This document shows positions 23,576 through 36,100 of a stretch of DNA of 64,000 bases, piece after piece. The translations under genes and the position numbers were made by a program. The notes below the pieces were generated by a model that saw only the letters and a program-made list of their open reading frames with translations, was not told the origin of the DNA and did not search any database. Numbering within the stretch: the stretch's first letter is position 1; every line of letters starts with the position of its first letter. The stretch covers positions 1 through 64,000 of the forward strand of contig JAMXBD010003413.1 in NCBI GenBank assembly GCA_024138025.1, in the 5' to 3' direction. The DNA comes from Combretum micranthum. Lineage: Eukaryota > Streptophyta > Magnoliopsida > Myrtales > Combretaceae.

Positions 23576-24696
23576 AAAACATAGCATGTCATTTTTAACA
23601 TATTTATCTACTTTTTTTACATCATAAACTCAAAATATAACATCTTAAACTGCACATGCAAGTTATCATCATAACTTACAACATTTATATATATATATAT
23701 ATATTTACTTCATATTTCATCATCAACTCGTAGTTCTAATATGCATGAACTCACTTATTTTTTGATACACAAGTGTACATCTTACAAGTTTATAAGTTTT
23801 ATCAAAATTCCTACATATATCTAGTTTTAATCTATCATTCTCATGCATAAACGTCAAACAAAACAAGAAAAACAATTTAACTTAGATCTTTGGCAAATCT
23901 AAGTTAATTGATTTTCTTTACTATTCCTCCTTGCTAGCTCTTGTAGCTTCTAGTAGCTTGATTTCTATTTTCTATCTTGTTTTTCACCTTCTATTTCTCC
24001 TTTAATCTTCCTAAAATTGAGATTTTGGGATATATTTTTTAGAAAGGGAAGAAGAGGAAAAGGAGAAGGAAAGAAACGTAGAAAGAAGGAAAAAAAAAAA
24101 AGAAAAGAGAGAAAGGAAGAGAAGGCAGGTGAAGAAATAAAAAAAAGGAAAGGATGAGGATAATTTAAAGATATTCTATGGGTAGGGGTTTTGATTTAAA
24201 GTCTTCAGATAATTATCTTAAATATTGGAAATAATTACAAAATAATTTGAGAGTCTGTCTTATAGAAATTAATATCTTGAACTAGAAATTTAGTTTTGAA
24301 ATTTAGTTTGATAAAATTGATATTCAGTTTGGGTTTGGAGTTAAGAAATGATACTTTTAAATAAGCACTTGAGCTCAAAATTCATGAAGATCAAGAGATT
24401 AGGATTTTGACTAAAATGGCTAAACTTGAGCCTTTTAAAATTGGGGTAGTTGAACTTAAAAAATTTTGGCTCACTTGAAAATTAAAAGGAAGAGGATTTA
24501 AAATTGGTACTTCAAATTGGTTAGGAGAGCAAATAAATAATTTGACAGGAATATTTAAAATCTCAAATTTCAATTTAATCTATTTACTAATTTATTTATA
24601 TCAAGTTGTCTAATCATATTCTATTGTTTTCTTGTTTTATCTATTTAAACTATCTAAATTCAATTTCTAATTTATGTAAAGATTTAGGGTGTTTCA

Positions 24697-24910
24697 TCTC
24701 TGATGCTGCCATGGTACCATATGTTGTTCAACATATTCCTTTAACTTTTTTAAGCAGTGTCTTTGTTTCTTTTATTATATACATTAGTGTTAAGATAAAT
24801 CCATAATTTATTGCACAATGAAGGATGTGGTAGGATAGGTTCCCATTATGTTTATGGTTAGATCTAATGGGTGTCAAATCTCTATCGATGACATCAAGCA
24901 ATATATTTCT
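24697..24910 (+). pseudogene. 4-coumarate:CoA-ligase-like exon, right fragment
   Basis: Immediately after the second TCTCT the translation gives SDAAMVPYVV, matching the ligase motif SDAAVVPY. It then gives MVRSNGCQISIDDIKQYISK, corresponding to the segment AFVVR-G-(L)S--DI-(D/E)YV(A/S)KQ. A GT follows at about 24912, where a donor site after this motif would be expected. Stops and frameshifts show it is inactive. Together with 17970-18121 it represents one disrupted exon. The catalytic C-terminal PSGKILR motif was not found downstream. Confidence 0.72.
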
Positions 24911-25126
24911 AAATAGGTATTTTCCTTATCTAAATATTGATATTAGTTATATATTTAAGTTTACCTTAGTTTTTTTAGCAAATAGTTTTCTTAGTGAATG
25001 TTTTGGAACATCAAATTAAAAAAAAATAAAAAATAGAAAAAAAGAAAAAAATAAATAAAAAGTAGGCATAATTGCTGAGATAATGGAGGGCATGCAAACT
25101 CCTAGATTTTATGTCAAGTGATCTTA
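24911..25126. other. A-rich spacer
   Basis: Possible intron remnant of the ligase pseudogene, ending in an A-rich simple sequence near 25015-25065. Nothing else is seen. Confidence 0.4.
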
Positions 25127-28100
25127 TGTTTAAATCCTAGAACGAAAGTCAACCGGAAACCCTAAAATCAACAATTATATAGCAAATCGTAATGGTTTTA
25201 GATCTGGTAATCCCGCGCTCTTAATCCTAGAACAATAAATTAAGATAATCGTACAACATAGTTCGTAATAATATAGGAAAGCCTCAAAAGATCAGATTCG
25301 TTGAAAATTAGTTCGTTTTGAACTCAAATAGGATCAAATTTCAAAACCAAGTTTCGAACATGCCGAACGGTAAAAATATTCCGAAGACATCGTTAGACTT
25401 GTAATAATATGAGGATTCCAAAAATATCAGTTTTATAATTTTTCGATAACTAAAAATATTAGATATCGTATTTTTACGTGTATTTTCTTTACTATTGGTA
25501 TTAATTTATCTTATCTACTATTCATTACTATTAACCTATTTCTACTTTTTCTTATTACCTATTTTTACTATCTATACATCTATTTCTTACATTTTCATTT
25601 CTAATACAATTTATATCACTCACATCTCACATCTCAATCACTTTTCATTATAAAAATTACAAATTAAATAAATTTTCTCCTCTCCCCTACATGAACCGTG
25701 CCTCTCTCTCTCTACCCTATCTAATTATTTTTCTTTTTTTAATTTATTTTATTATATCTAATTTCCCTCAACAAATCTCTATAAATACCCCATCTCTCTC
25801 CATTTCTTTCACATACTTCATTTCTTTACCAAAACTCTCCCAAAATATCTCTACAAAATTTCTCTCCAAATTTCTCTTCCAAACTCTCTCTTCTTCCCAC
25901 AAAACTACTACCAACATATTACTACAACTACCTTTCTTCTTCTTAAATAAATACATAACCTTAGGTAAAACTTCTCATATATATTCTTCATGTCATGTAA
26001 CTTAATATGTACATAGTGCATGTTTCCTAAACCTATAAGATTATGGAAACAACAATATATTCATGTTTTATTCTTGTTCATGCCTAAACTTCCATTACGA
26101 TATTGTTGTTATTATGTTACTATATTAATATTGTTGTTATTACTGCTCTTAACCTAACAATATATATATATATATATTATTATGTATATGTATATTTATA
26201 TATTTCTTAGAGCCTAAATACTCGCTAACTTCTTACGAACATGCTCTTATTATGATTTTCCTTTCTTCCTTTTCTTTTTTCTTTTTTGAACTAGTTTTTC
26301 TTAGTTCTAGGATGTCTTGATAAAGCTAAGGCTCCCAATAGTTGACCTTACTATTATGATTATTTGCTTCATATATCTCTTTCTATCTTATTATATATTA
26401 TTCTTATCTTTTTTATGACTACATAATCGTGTTCATGCATGACCAAGTTGTTGTTGTCTTAATAAAGATAAAAGGGTTCTTTCTTTAATAAAGAAAATAA
26501 AACTAAACTCTTTCTTAAAAAAATAAATTTTGTCACTTAGCAAAAAATTTTCCATCAAAAGACTTGAATATTGTATTTAATAAATTCCTTTCAAGAACTT
26601 AGACAAGCTCATCATAATTTTTTTTGTAAAGAAGATTTCTTCAAGGATTTAACTAAGTAGATAAACACTCTCTTTTCAAAATAGTAACAGAAAATTTATT
26701 AAAACCTTAATGTTGATGATTCTTTGTTATGTGAATTTTTCTTAAAAACATATTTATAAGATTTTTACCAACTTCATAATAAAAGCCAAGAGCTAAACAA
26801 GTTTTCAAAATCAAGGTAGAAATCAACTCACTAGTTTATAGACCAACTTAGAAATATAAAATTTACCAACAACCTAGGAAAGTAAAAGTTCTTAAAATGG
26901 TAAAATTATTTTCAAAGGAAAAAATAAACATATACTTAACACCAAAACATTAGAAACTACCAACAACTTTAGAAAATTTTTGGAAACTTCATTTTTATTT
27001 TCAATCAATAGAAATAGAATTGGTAGATATCCTAAAAAGACTAAGTTTTTGAAAATTAATTTATCTTTTGAAAAGTTAGGAATGAAATTATAATAAGAAA
27101 TCATTCACTCATGATAACTCAAGAATTTTTAAGCTTTCTTCTCAACAACTTAAAGAAAACTTTTAAAATATCAATCTTTCCAACTCTTAAGACAAGTTGT
27201 TTTATGGAAAATCATTGTCGAGACAACACCACTAAAATCATGCATATAATATGAGTCTATATCTATATACTCAAAGGATTTTCAACCATATAAATATCTT
27301 TATGTTTGATTAAGGATTTTTGGATGAAGTAAAGTTTGAAAATTTGTATTTTGAGGGCTGGGAAATTCGGGACTATTCTGTACCCTATGGTTTTGGGACC
27401 CAAATGAATTTTTATGACAAAAATAACATTAGAAATGGATAGATCTTTTCGAGTATGTGGAAAACAACATATAATATGCGAAACTTCGAGCTAAAATGAG
27501 CAAGTTATGACCATTTTAAGTTGGAATTTCACTCTACACGATTTTTGACGACCTTAGTGAAATAAAATTACCAAGTTTAAGTAGAACTTCCATGAAATAC
27601 TCATTTTCGGTATTTCTCTTGTTTAAGTGACGTAGAGACTGAGTTCCTATATCTCGAAGATTACTACGAATAGAAGTTTGTCTGCACAATGGTTGAGTGA
27701 GTTTATTTCTACATTCTTGCACTTATGTTTTTGCTTGTAGAATAGTGGCACTAGAATTAGGAAAATATAAAATAGGAAAGTGAATGTGCTTTACATATAT
27801 GAGTGAATTTATCTTAAGAATATCGTAGCTAGAATTGTCTATAATCAATGTTTGGCTTAGTATATGAATAATATGTCTGCAAACTCTATGATCACCTTTA
27901 AATTATCTAATATTATACCATGAAAACTTAATTAAATCGCTTCATGCATATCACTTAGTGAGTCATATTGTATTCATTACTATACACTTGGTGGGACAAA
28001 GGCATAATAATGAGATCCGTAGAGCCCGATACTCTACTTAACGGTAAATAGTTGTTAGAATTAATTTGATGGTGAGTAGACACTCAAATGAACTATATTT

Positions 28101-28790
28101 TAATGGCTAGTAGTGGCTTGAATGAACTACAAAAATCTCATTTGCGAAATGCAGTCTTCATGGCCCGGAACAGCTAACCCCCTATGGAGGGGTAAATCCA
28201 TTCAACACATGATTTTCTGGGAAGTCATGTGTATTGTTTCCTCACGTGCTTGTTGCATTTCATATGTTTGTCTTAAATAACTTGTTTGATATTTGATTGT
28301 GCGAGTACTTGATTGTGGAAATGATTTTCACTAAGCATATAAGCTTATACCCACTCAAATATCTTTTGCAGTATACATACCTTTCGCTGATGCCTAGAGG
28401 CTACTTTACTTAAGTATTACCTTTTGAATCAAGAGCATTGGATAGAAGTCAAGATCTAGATTTAGATGTAGACTTCTAAGTAAAACTTCAATGTATTTAT
28501 TTTGGAGAGAAAGACTCTGACAAAATAAGTTATTTTGATTGGGGTATGCCCCCTTTAATATTTGTAAGAATTTATGTAATTTTGATTAAGTTGAACTGTT
28601 ATGATTTCTATTCTTAATTGCTATTGCATATCTTCTTAGACGGCTTGTTTTAAAGTTTGGTCCTCTATGATCGCGAACGTACGCCTTACACTTGATATCG
28701 AGCTTTTGAGATGACTAAGGGTGTCATACTTAAGCCTTGATATTGAGTGTAGCAGACTATTGCGTTTAAGGTACCCTTTGTGGAGTGATA
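25127..28790 (+). repeat. Family-1 gypsy 5' LTR, plus orientation
   Basis: A 3.66-kb LTR beginning TGTTTAAATCC and ending GTGGAGTGATA. It is the reverse complement of the LTRs at 147-7399 and 10957-15435. The shared 3' edge reads GGTACCCTTTG before the primer site, and the word CACTAAGCATATAAGCTTA lies near 28330. It is followed by a 7-base spacer and a primer binding site, which identifies it as a 5' LTR. No 3' partner lies in the window, so the element is truncated. Confidence 0.8.
25780..25787 (+). promoter_or_regulatory. LTR TATA box
   Basis: TATAAATACCCC about 650 bases into the LTR, followed by a CT-rich leader. Identical or near-identical to the motif at the homologous site of three other copies in this window. 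Confidence 0.65.
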
Positions 28791-28797
28791 GTTTTAG

Positions 28798-28810
28798 TTG
28801 GTATTAGAGC
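28798..28810 (+). promoter_or_regulatory. Primer binding site of the plus-strand gypsy element
   Basis: TTGGTATTAGAGC, one mismatch from the tRNA-Met priming sequence, 7 bases after the LTR edge. Confidence 0.75.
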
Positions 28811-28944
28811 ATGGTTAAGAATTTAAGATCATAACAATAAAAATGGACTTAAGAAGAAACAATTAGAATAAGAATAGAAATACTAAGGGAGGTTTGGCAT
28901 GGGTAGTTTAAGTTTGCTAATTTCCTCTATTTTTGTGAATAGAT

Positions 28945-30180
28945 GACTATAGGAGAAGCACGTCTAAAGGCCCAATGATTCCATGAGAGACATGATGAGA
29001 CCTTTGCCAATTACCATTTGAGACTTAGAGTTTTGTGTGAAGAGTTTACCTTAGTTGGAAGGCCAAAGTCGTTGAAGAAAATGTCTGTTTTGTGAAAAAA
29101 GGGACTAAAGCATATCGAATGGTAAAGGATTGTGGAAACAATAAGATACTACCCAATAAGGAAAAAGAGATGGTCAGAGTTGGAAGTCATATATGACATT
29201 GAATGTGTTGTTATATAACGTACAATGAGGCTATGCTATAAGAGGCCACATTCGTGTTAAAAGAAAGAGAACCAACTTTTCTGGATTTTCAAACGTGGAG
29301 CCCAATTGGACCTCTGTTTGTCTATGCCCATGACGAGCTGAAGGATCATAGTGAGTGGCTTAGAACAAATTATGAAGGAATCTTTTATTGGAAAAGCATG
29401 TATCAAAATATTCTTAAGCCACCCCATGAAGTGTTAACACAACCACCAACTTTGACGAGACTCCAAATTGCGGATGATGAGATACTAGTGGATGTCGGGA
29501 TGGAAGAGGCAAAAGGAAGTGAACCCGAAGAGGAAGTAGAAGAAAGAAGAAGATGAAGACCCAGAAGAGGATCCTGATGAGGATCTGAAGGAAAACTAGA
29601 AGGAGGAAATGGAGGTTTGGATTTTCCTATGCCATGGGAAGAAGAGATGTGGATCGAAGAAGAGAATGATCCGCATGGGAACATCCGACGGTACGAGGAA
29701 CGGCAAGCTCAATTGTTGATAAGGAATCATGCCACCACCCTCACGATGAATAAGGATGCAACAAATTCCCCAGTAGTGGATATCGAATCAGATACTAAAG
29801 CTTTGGATCCCCAGTTATGGAGGAATATCTATGAATAAAGTGACTATTCAGCTGGCCGTAGAAACATGTCACAAGAATCCACTCCTCGCCAAGTTGTTAA
29901 AGAGGAACCCCATTAGGAAAATATGTCGACCTCCAAGAATGATGGCAAGGCAAGTATGCGTGGACGAACTAGGGAGCTTACAAGAAAAAGAAAGATGACA
30001 GTAGCAAAGTATCTAATTCAGTTCATGAGCAAGAAGTAGAAATGATCGTTGAGCCATAATCTGGGTAATGCACTATCCTTGTAGGTTCAGAAAGAAGAAA
30101 AGAAAGAAGGAAGCAAGAAGTCAAAAGGAAGGATGAGCATATCCCACAAGTCCAATAGTAAATTTGTGATAGAGGCCTAG
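28945..30180 (+). pseudogene. Pre-gag reading frames of the gypsy element, unidentified
   Basis: Between the primer site and gag lie remnants of at least one hydrophilic protein. An opening block (RHDETFANYHLRLRVLCEEF) is near 28990. A 100-codon open stretch at 29254-29556 includes TFLDFQTWSPIGPLFVYAHD and ends in a Glu-rich tail (EPEEEVEERRR). A further 73-codon stretch at 29617-29838 is rich in Glu, Arg and Asp. A Lys-rich tail continues to about 30180. I do not recognise the family. It could be an extra element-encoded ORF upstream of gag, as known in some Tat-lineage elements, or captured host sequence. Confidence 0.5.
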
Positions 30181-30499
30181 AATGATTAGGTCGGGCAGCT
30201 AGAATTTATGTTTGTGGAAAGGTGTTATGTTGTGTGTTTTCCCTCATGTAATGTTATTCTATGTATTTTACTAATTCTCTATTTCAGTTGGAAGGGTCTT
30301 GAACTCATTGTTGATTTCTTAATTGAATGAAGCTATCATTTTGTAATTTCATTTTTAATTTTATAATTTTCCTTGTTTATTTCGTGATTTCATATTTCCA
30401 TAATTATGTTATTCTTATGAGATGAAATTTCCTTGATTTTCGACAATACTTGCTTAAAACTTAATAAAAATATTGAAAGAGTATCAAACTCACGTAATT

Positions 30500-31370
30500 A
30501 TTAATCTAAACGGCCATGGTAGAAGAAGAGGACGCTAAGATCAAAGTACATCTAGTCAACCCGTGGAAGAAGCAAATCAACTTGCTGCACCTCCCCAAAA
30601 TCCTCAAGTCGTTGAACCACAAGTGAATCTACAAGCCACACTTGGGCAATTAGTTTAAGTATTAGAAGCTTTGAGACAAAATATTCCAGCATCAGCACTA
30701 ACTTTACCTCAACCTACATCTCAAGCATCAAGGGAAGTGCCTACCCTAGGAAGTGCATAATCTCAAACCATGCCTTTGTCGCCACTTTCGCCACTCAGGG
30801 CATATAGGAACTCTTTGTCTGAATTCATTAAGAGCAATCCTTATTTCGACGGAGCTTTCGGAAAACCAAACGAGGCTGAAGACTGGCTGGCATAGGTTGA
30901 GAAGTCTTTCAATGCCTTTGAGGTGCTACATCACTTAAGAATCACCTTTAGTACCTACATGCTTCATCTTAATGTCTAAGCTTAGTAGGAGTCCAAGAGA
31001 TGAGAACTAATGCCTCTAATTATCGAGGAGATGTTTCGCCAAGAGTTTTTAGAAAACAACTTTCCTGGAAGTCTGTGAGTGCAATACAACACTGATTTCT
31101 TACAAATCGCTCAAAGAGGTAGAACTGTGGAAAAATACGAGACTGAATTTAGTCGGTTGCTCTAATATGCACCAAATTCCTATAAATATAGTGAGGAGTT
31201 GAAGAAGTAAGTCTTTCTAAACGGTTTGGATGAGGACTTGCGAGTTAAGTTGGAGGAATTTGATATAAAATCTTTTTGGGAGTCAATGGAGAGGGCTCGA
31301 ATCGTTAAAGAAGCCAAGAAAAGAAAGGCAGGGACTGCACCACTTAATTTAAGTTAAACACATGAGCCCA
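30500..31370 (+). pseudogene. Decayed Ty3/gypsy gag
   Basis: The start carries a GRRRGR arginine/glycine block and a QPVEEANQ stretch. NPYFDGAFGKPNEAEDWLA at about 30836-30892 matches the PP-FDG----AEDW opening of the retrotransposon gag domain. The rest of the domain follows: EEMFRQEFLENNFPGS near 31028, VEKYETEFSRLL near 31130, and VFLNGLDEDLRVKLEEF near 31211. Several stop codons interrupt it. No zinc knuckle, protease or RT follows; the element is broken at about 31400. Gag type and primer site fit a chromovirus-like gypsy (Tekay/Del possible, inferred). Confidence 0.82.
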
Positions 31371-31399
31371 TAGTATCCAATATGAATCTCATGACTCAA

Positions 31400-33530
31400 G
31401 TTAAACAAGTAAGGTATGCAAGCCAGCCCACCCCACGAGGTTTGTGGGTCAAGCGAGCTAACATGCCGACTTGCTAATATTCTGTCTTTTTATTAATTTG
31501 ATATTTTAATATAATGACACAAAAAGTATATATTATTTTTAATTAAAATAAAAAGTTCTTACTTATATATGGGGAAAATTTTCTTATTACAATATTTTGA
31601 ATGCATTTGTCTTAATTTTACTTAAATAATTGATTATTTAAATATATAATTTAAATAATAAAATATAAAAAAAAATTATCACATCTAACAACACCTTTAG
31701 TGCAATAATATTGATACATCATCATCAATTATCATCTAAATAACAAAACTTTTCAAATTTAGATAATAATATATATATATATATATATATGTACAAATAC
31801 TTCAATGCTAGTTTGAAGGCTAACTTGACCAAGGAGGGCTTAAATGACCCACACATTAATGCGGGTTGAAATTTTTAGTCCAATCCATTTTTTTCCTTTC
31901 TACAGGTTTGGGTCAGCTACATAATTCATGCTCTTTTGCACACAGCTCTACTTATGACCTATGCCATGAAATACTTAGACAGCTGAGTATCAAAATTTTC
32001 TCAATTGTGCTTGTGTTTAAGGTGAAACTACTTATTTCTAGCACAATTTACTTTCTACCAAGTCATGCTAACATCAAATAGATTTGTTAATTGTCTTTGT
32101 GTTTAGTGTGGTGGAAATACTTATTTCCAGTATAAGGAGACTGTTTAATAGACTATACACAGTACTGTGGAACAATTTCTCCTCACCACAATCCCTAGAT
32201 AATGGTAATGCTTTATTGAAATTGGAGGGGTTTATAACCATTTGGGTAAAATTTAATAGTAAACATAATTACTTGGTGAGCAAAGCTTAGACTAGAAGGA
32301 AAATTGTTTTGCAGGGTCTAATCAAATGGGAACGTGGCCGTAATAACACTATTTAGTCTCCGTCAAGATGATAGAATGAAGTAATGCTGGAATTTATATT
32401 CCAGACTTCCTCAATCTGGAGTATAATTTCGAAGAGTTCCACCGTCATCTTAGGCTACTTAATTTAGAGGTCTTGATTGTCCATATTGACATCTCCAATT
32501 GTGTTTAAGTTCAATAAGTTCATATCTTCTATCCTAGTTAATGCTTGTGCGGACTGCCTTAATATGTTTAGTTCTATCCCATATTTATATTATTATTTCT
32601 CCTCGAAACTTGCCATGAATTCCTCTTTACGTTCAAAAACCTCTTGAGAAGCTTGATTCAATCTTTTTCCCTTTAAAACAAGAACCTCTAGAGAAAGTTT
32701 GGCTTAGATTATCTTATCATACTAGTAAATAGGTAAGGAAAGGGACAAGAAGAGGGGTTTGTTATTTGATATTACAACCAACATTCTTTAATCAATATCT
32801 CATGGTATGTATATTAAGGTAAAATATAGACACATTATCAAAATAAGATACAATAACTTGTGGTGAACTTTCTAGTATTTTGTAGTTAAGTGTCTAAAAC
32901 ATTCTTACTATTTTTTATTACATTCCTATCTTTTTCCTTCTATCCTTCCCTTCCCAAACATAAGCTTCCAGATTATAAAGCAATATCTAAATTTTTTTGC
33001 CTTGGGGTTAAGCTTTCATACTATAATAACAACATTCATAGAGGAACAAAGTTTCAACATTTGGAAACTTAAGGTGCTAAATTGCTAAATTGAAATTGCT
33101 ACAGAGATGCCTAGATTTTCATTTTCTACAACTGAGTATCACAACTTTACCAAATGTTATCTTCTAATGACATGAAAATCTAGATAGAACTTTCAAAGCT
33201 TCCTCGTGTTCAAATACTACTATATAAATTCAAAAGTTTAAATATCAAATTGCAAAAGTTTGTACATATGGGCAATAATTAACCCCATAATCTAAGATTT
33301 TATGCTAGCAGTAATGATAGGCATATATACTAGTATTGTAACAAAAATCCTTTATAGGTTATATCAGATATAATCCATAGCTAACTATGATAAGATATTC
33401 TGCTATAAGTCATTGGTTCCTACTATAGTTGTTCAGTTCCTTTTAGAAATTAGTCCCTCTAAAAAGGGCTCCTAACTTGTCATAGGTTTACAATCCAAAC
33501 AATATAAACTAGGACAGATATCTACATTTT
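31400..33530. other. Intergenic, no gene recognised
   Basis: It begins with a GC-richer patch (31410-31470) resembling the end of a hAT-type element. A (TA)n run lies at about 31768-31788 and AT-rich sequence follows. Short open frames (31866, 32084 and 32890, plus strand) show no recognisable motif. Confidence 0.4.
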
Positions 33531-33533
33531 AAA

Positions 33534-33762
33534 ATGGATTCCACAAACATGTTTAACCTTGTGAAAACTGTTAATTTCTGTGTTAGTGGTATGCCTAAGA
33601 TTGTTAAGAATGAGTTAATTGGCAAGCCTTTGTTGAACAGAGTACAAATTGGATTATAGAGAGGAATGGAAGTTGGAGGTTCTCTTATTTCAAATCCTTC
33701 CATCAAGAAGGTAAAATCAAGCTTCAACATTTTTTGTGAGATTTGCAGTGAGCCTTTGACAT
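33534..33762 (+). pseudogene. Unidentified cysteine-containing protein, left part
   Basis: One frame from ATG at 33534 continues to the LTR edge with a single stop (RVQIGL, stop, RGMEVGG). It ends with a C-x2-C pair (FCEICSEPLT). Removing the LTR and one 5-bp duplication, the same frame continues at 35796 through a stop into HCCHGYCEALRGRHSDV. The cysteines and histidines suggest a zinc-binding fold, but the family is not recognised. Two internal stops mark it as a pseudogene, or as an assembly with errors. Confidence 0.5.
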
Positions 33763-35793
33763 TGTAACGCCTTAAATTTAGGAATATTTACAACCCATCA
33801 CGTGTCTATATTAGATATAGACACACATCAAACTTGTTATTAATCCATAATTAAATCTAATATTTAATCCAAGCTCTCATAATTAGAAAAACTCTACAAT
33901 TAATGATGTCTTATTTAAATATCATGATTTAATAGAAATACTCCATGAAACCAATTGGCATCAACCCATAAGGCAATATATTTCTAATCTAATAAAACCA
34001 ATGAAATCATTTTACTACATAATTTAAACCATAGCAATTAATTTGAGTTTTTAGTTTGAACAAATTTCAATCTAGCACCTGATCCTAACCATCTATTAAA
34101 GTTTGTTGGATAATCATCATCACTAACATCCTCCCCATAATCAACATAGACGCCATAGCCATTAAGTCAAGCATTACGGTTTCTTCAACTGTTCTTAAAA
34201 AAGATTAGAAAAGTTTGAGTGGAGCCTAGTACGCCAAAACCACAAGCACACACACATGAACAATCATCACACACATTCACATGCGACATGACATTCAATG
34301 CAACAACTACTTTTTCATTATCTGAAACTTTAATCCATCAACCAACACATCATATGATTATCCGCATCTAACCCTAAACTCGGAGTAACTGATGACTCCA
34401 TAACAAACATATATAGATACTTTTATATATATACTAGTGTTGGGTAATTCACACCCTGAGTACCATACTCGTACTACTTCTAAACTACCGAAATAATCTT
34501 TATGTATAACTTCACTCGGGAAAACACCATACATAGATCATCAAGGCACCATCCTAGTGCACCGGTACTCCCAATCTACTAAGCACAGCCAAACACAAGC
34601 AGCAAATAATTGTAGTCAAATATCAATTAGTCCAATTACATGTTCTACCTAACAAGCACAATCATCAAAAAGATTATGACATATCTGACATGGTTTGTGG
34701 ATTAGATAACTCAATTCTATCAAAACACCTAATCATACATAACAATGTCAATCTCAATATTTGTGTCATGGAAAAAAACATACTCCTAAGATTATTTAGA
34801 TTCCCTATGATATTGAGAACTACTACTATCTATGTCTAGGTAAAACATTCTACTTAAGTTTAGGTGTACTTGAGATTAAGCCAAGGTTTAGGTGTTTAGA
34901 AAAATTATTAAATGGAAAAAAATCATTGTTACAACATCATCCTGTTGGTCACGCCCATGATGGAGAGCGTGATTGGCTTGAGAGATGAAAACACAACATC
35001 ACATTCCCTATCACGCCTGTGATGAGGAGCGTAATGGCCATCACAGCCTCTATTATGGGGATGGCCAAAATATTTTGCATCTAAGGAGATCACGGCCTGT
35101 GTCATGGCCGTGACCCCTTGCACTATTTCCTATGCTTCTAAAACACGAAAAGATCCCAAAATTTTGTCATATTTGTTACTATCCAAATAAAAACTCGCGA
35201 AATCGAGTTTCAACAATATCTAATTACTTTTGAATCAATATTCTTGAAATTAATCTTCTAAAACATGTTTGCCTTGATTCTTGAACAAATAAAACTCCAA
35301 AATTATAATTAATGACATATAATTACTATTCAAATCAATATACCTAGAAATCATCTCCGTTCTTTCCCTCCTTCAAAATCAAAGATTAAAACAACCAACA
35401 AAAAAGCTTAAGAGTTTTTGGATCTTTCTTCCCAATGCAACACACATTTAACACCAACAACATAATTTGGAGAAGATGACTTCTCTAGATCATCAAACGA
35501 TTGATAAAAGGAGAAACTTACCTATATCTCCTAACTTGCACTGTTCCTTGAAAAGAGATGCTAGAAAGAGAGAGAGTTGTATGGTTTGGTTCTTCAATGC
35601 AGTGCTAGCAACGAAGCAGTTCTAGGGTTTGAGGATAGTATGTAACTGCTGTAGAAAAATATATATCTTTAGGTGGGAGGGTTTTATTGTATTTAATAGC
35701 ATATTTATTTGGAGTGACTAAATTGCTTCTATTATTAATTGGTGAAATAACACTCTTTACCATTTGTTATGATTTATTTTATTTTATATTATA
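33763..35793 (-). mobile_element. Gypsy-type solo LTR related to the 18-24 kb LTRs
   Basis: Starts TGTAACGCC. GACAT precedes it (33758-33762) and GACAC follows it (35794-35798), a 4/5 match to a target duplication. It shares the order of landmarks with the 18122-24696 copies: a GGAGCCTAGTACGCC block near 34225, ATACTTTTATAT near 34418, and a cluster of CACG/CGTG modules at 34950-35115. At 2.03 kb it is shorter. The right edge ends TATA rather than CA and is less certain than the left. Confidence 0.6.
34945..35120. repeat. CACG hairpin modules
   Basis: Successive units such as TCACGCCCATGATGGAGAGC followed by GTGAT, TCACGCCTGTGATGAGGAGC followed by GT, and a GATCACGGCCTGTGTCATGG unit. These are imperfect palindromic modules matching those in the LTR copy at 20125. 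Confidence 0.55.
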
Positions 35794-36100
35794 GACACCC
35801 TAGCATTGTTGTCATGGTTATTGTGAGGCTTTAAGGGGAAGACATTCCGATGTGTTATTGTTGGGTCCCGAGTTTGGTGAGTGTGAAGAACTTCTAGCCA
35901 TTTCAAGCCAAGAGTTAATGATGATGGATGCAAATACCAACTACCTTACATGGATGCAAAGTGGCCTAAAGAATGATTGTAATGCAATGTCAAGTAGTGC
36001 TGCACATGAGAAGATGTCTCAAAGAGATGCTGCTGCTGCTTTGGTTTCAGAAGATTGTAGCCGACTCTCTACATTGACGAATCAACAAAATTATACATAG
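35794..36100 (+). pseudogene. Unidentified cysteine-containing protein, right part
   Basis: Continuation of the 33534 frame after the LTR, terminating with TAG at 36098. It includes HCCHGYCEALRGRH, then LLLGPEFGECEELLA, then an acidic and Ala/Ser-rich tail with EKMSQRDAAAALVSEDCS. The open stretch from 35852 is 82 codons. No family is recognised. The frame match across the insertion indicates an ordinary coding exon hit by a retroelement. Confidence 0.5.

Larger units (their letters stand above)
18122..24696 (-). mobile_element. Two head-to-tail gypsy-type LTRs with TCTCT target duplication
   Basis: The insertion starts TGTAACACCCC and ends GGGTGTTTCA. It is flanked by TCTCT at 18117-18121 and 24697-24701, an exact 5-bp duplication. 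Inside are two related, diverged copies in the same orientation, 18122 to about 21444 and about 21445 to 24696. Shared landmarks are GCCTAATCTARTGCAAT near 18906 and 21736, and GATATAAGTAGCC with ATACTTATATCTCCTAC near 19046 and 21868. No gag, pol or primer site lies between them. Minus orientation is inferred from motif direction compared with family 1. It splits the ligase-like exon. Confidence 0.78.

Noticed and set aside
31405..31890. Possible hAT element with GC-rich ends
   Set aside because: End words such as GTGGGTCAAG and GTGTGGGTCA are only loosely inverted, and no 8-bp flanking duplication was found.
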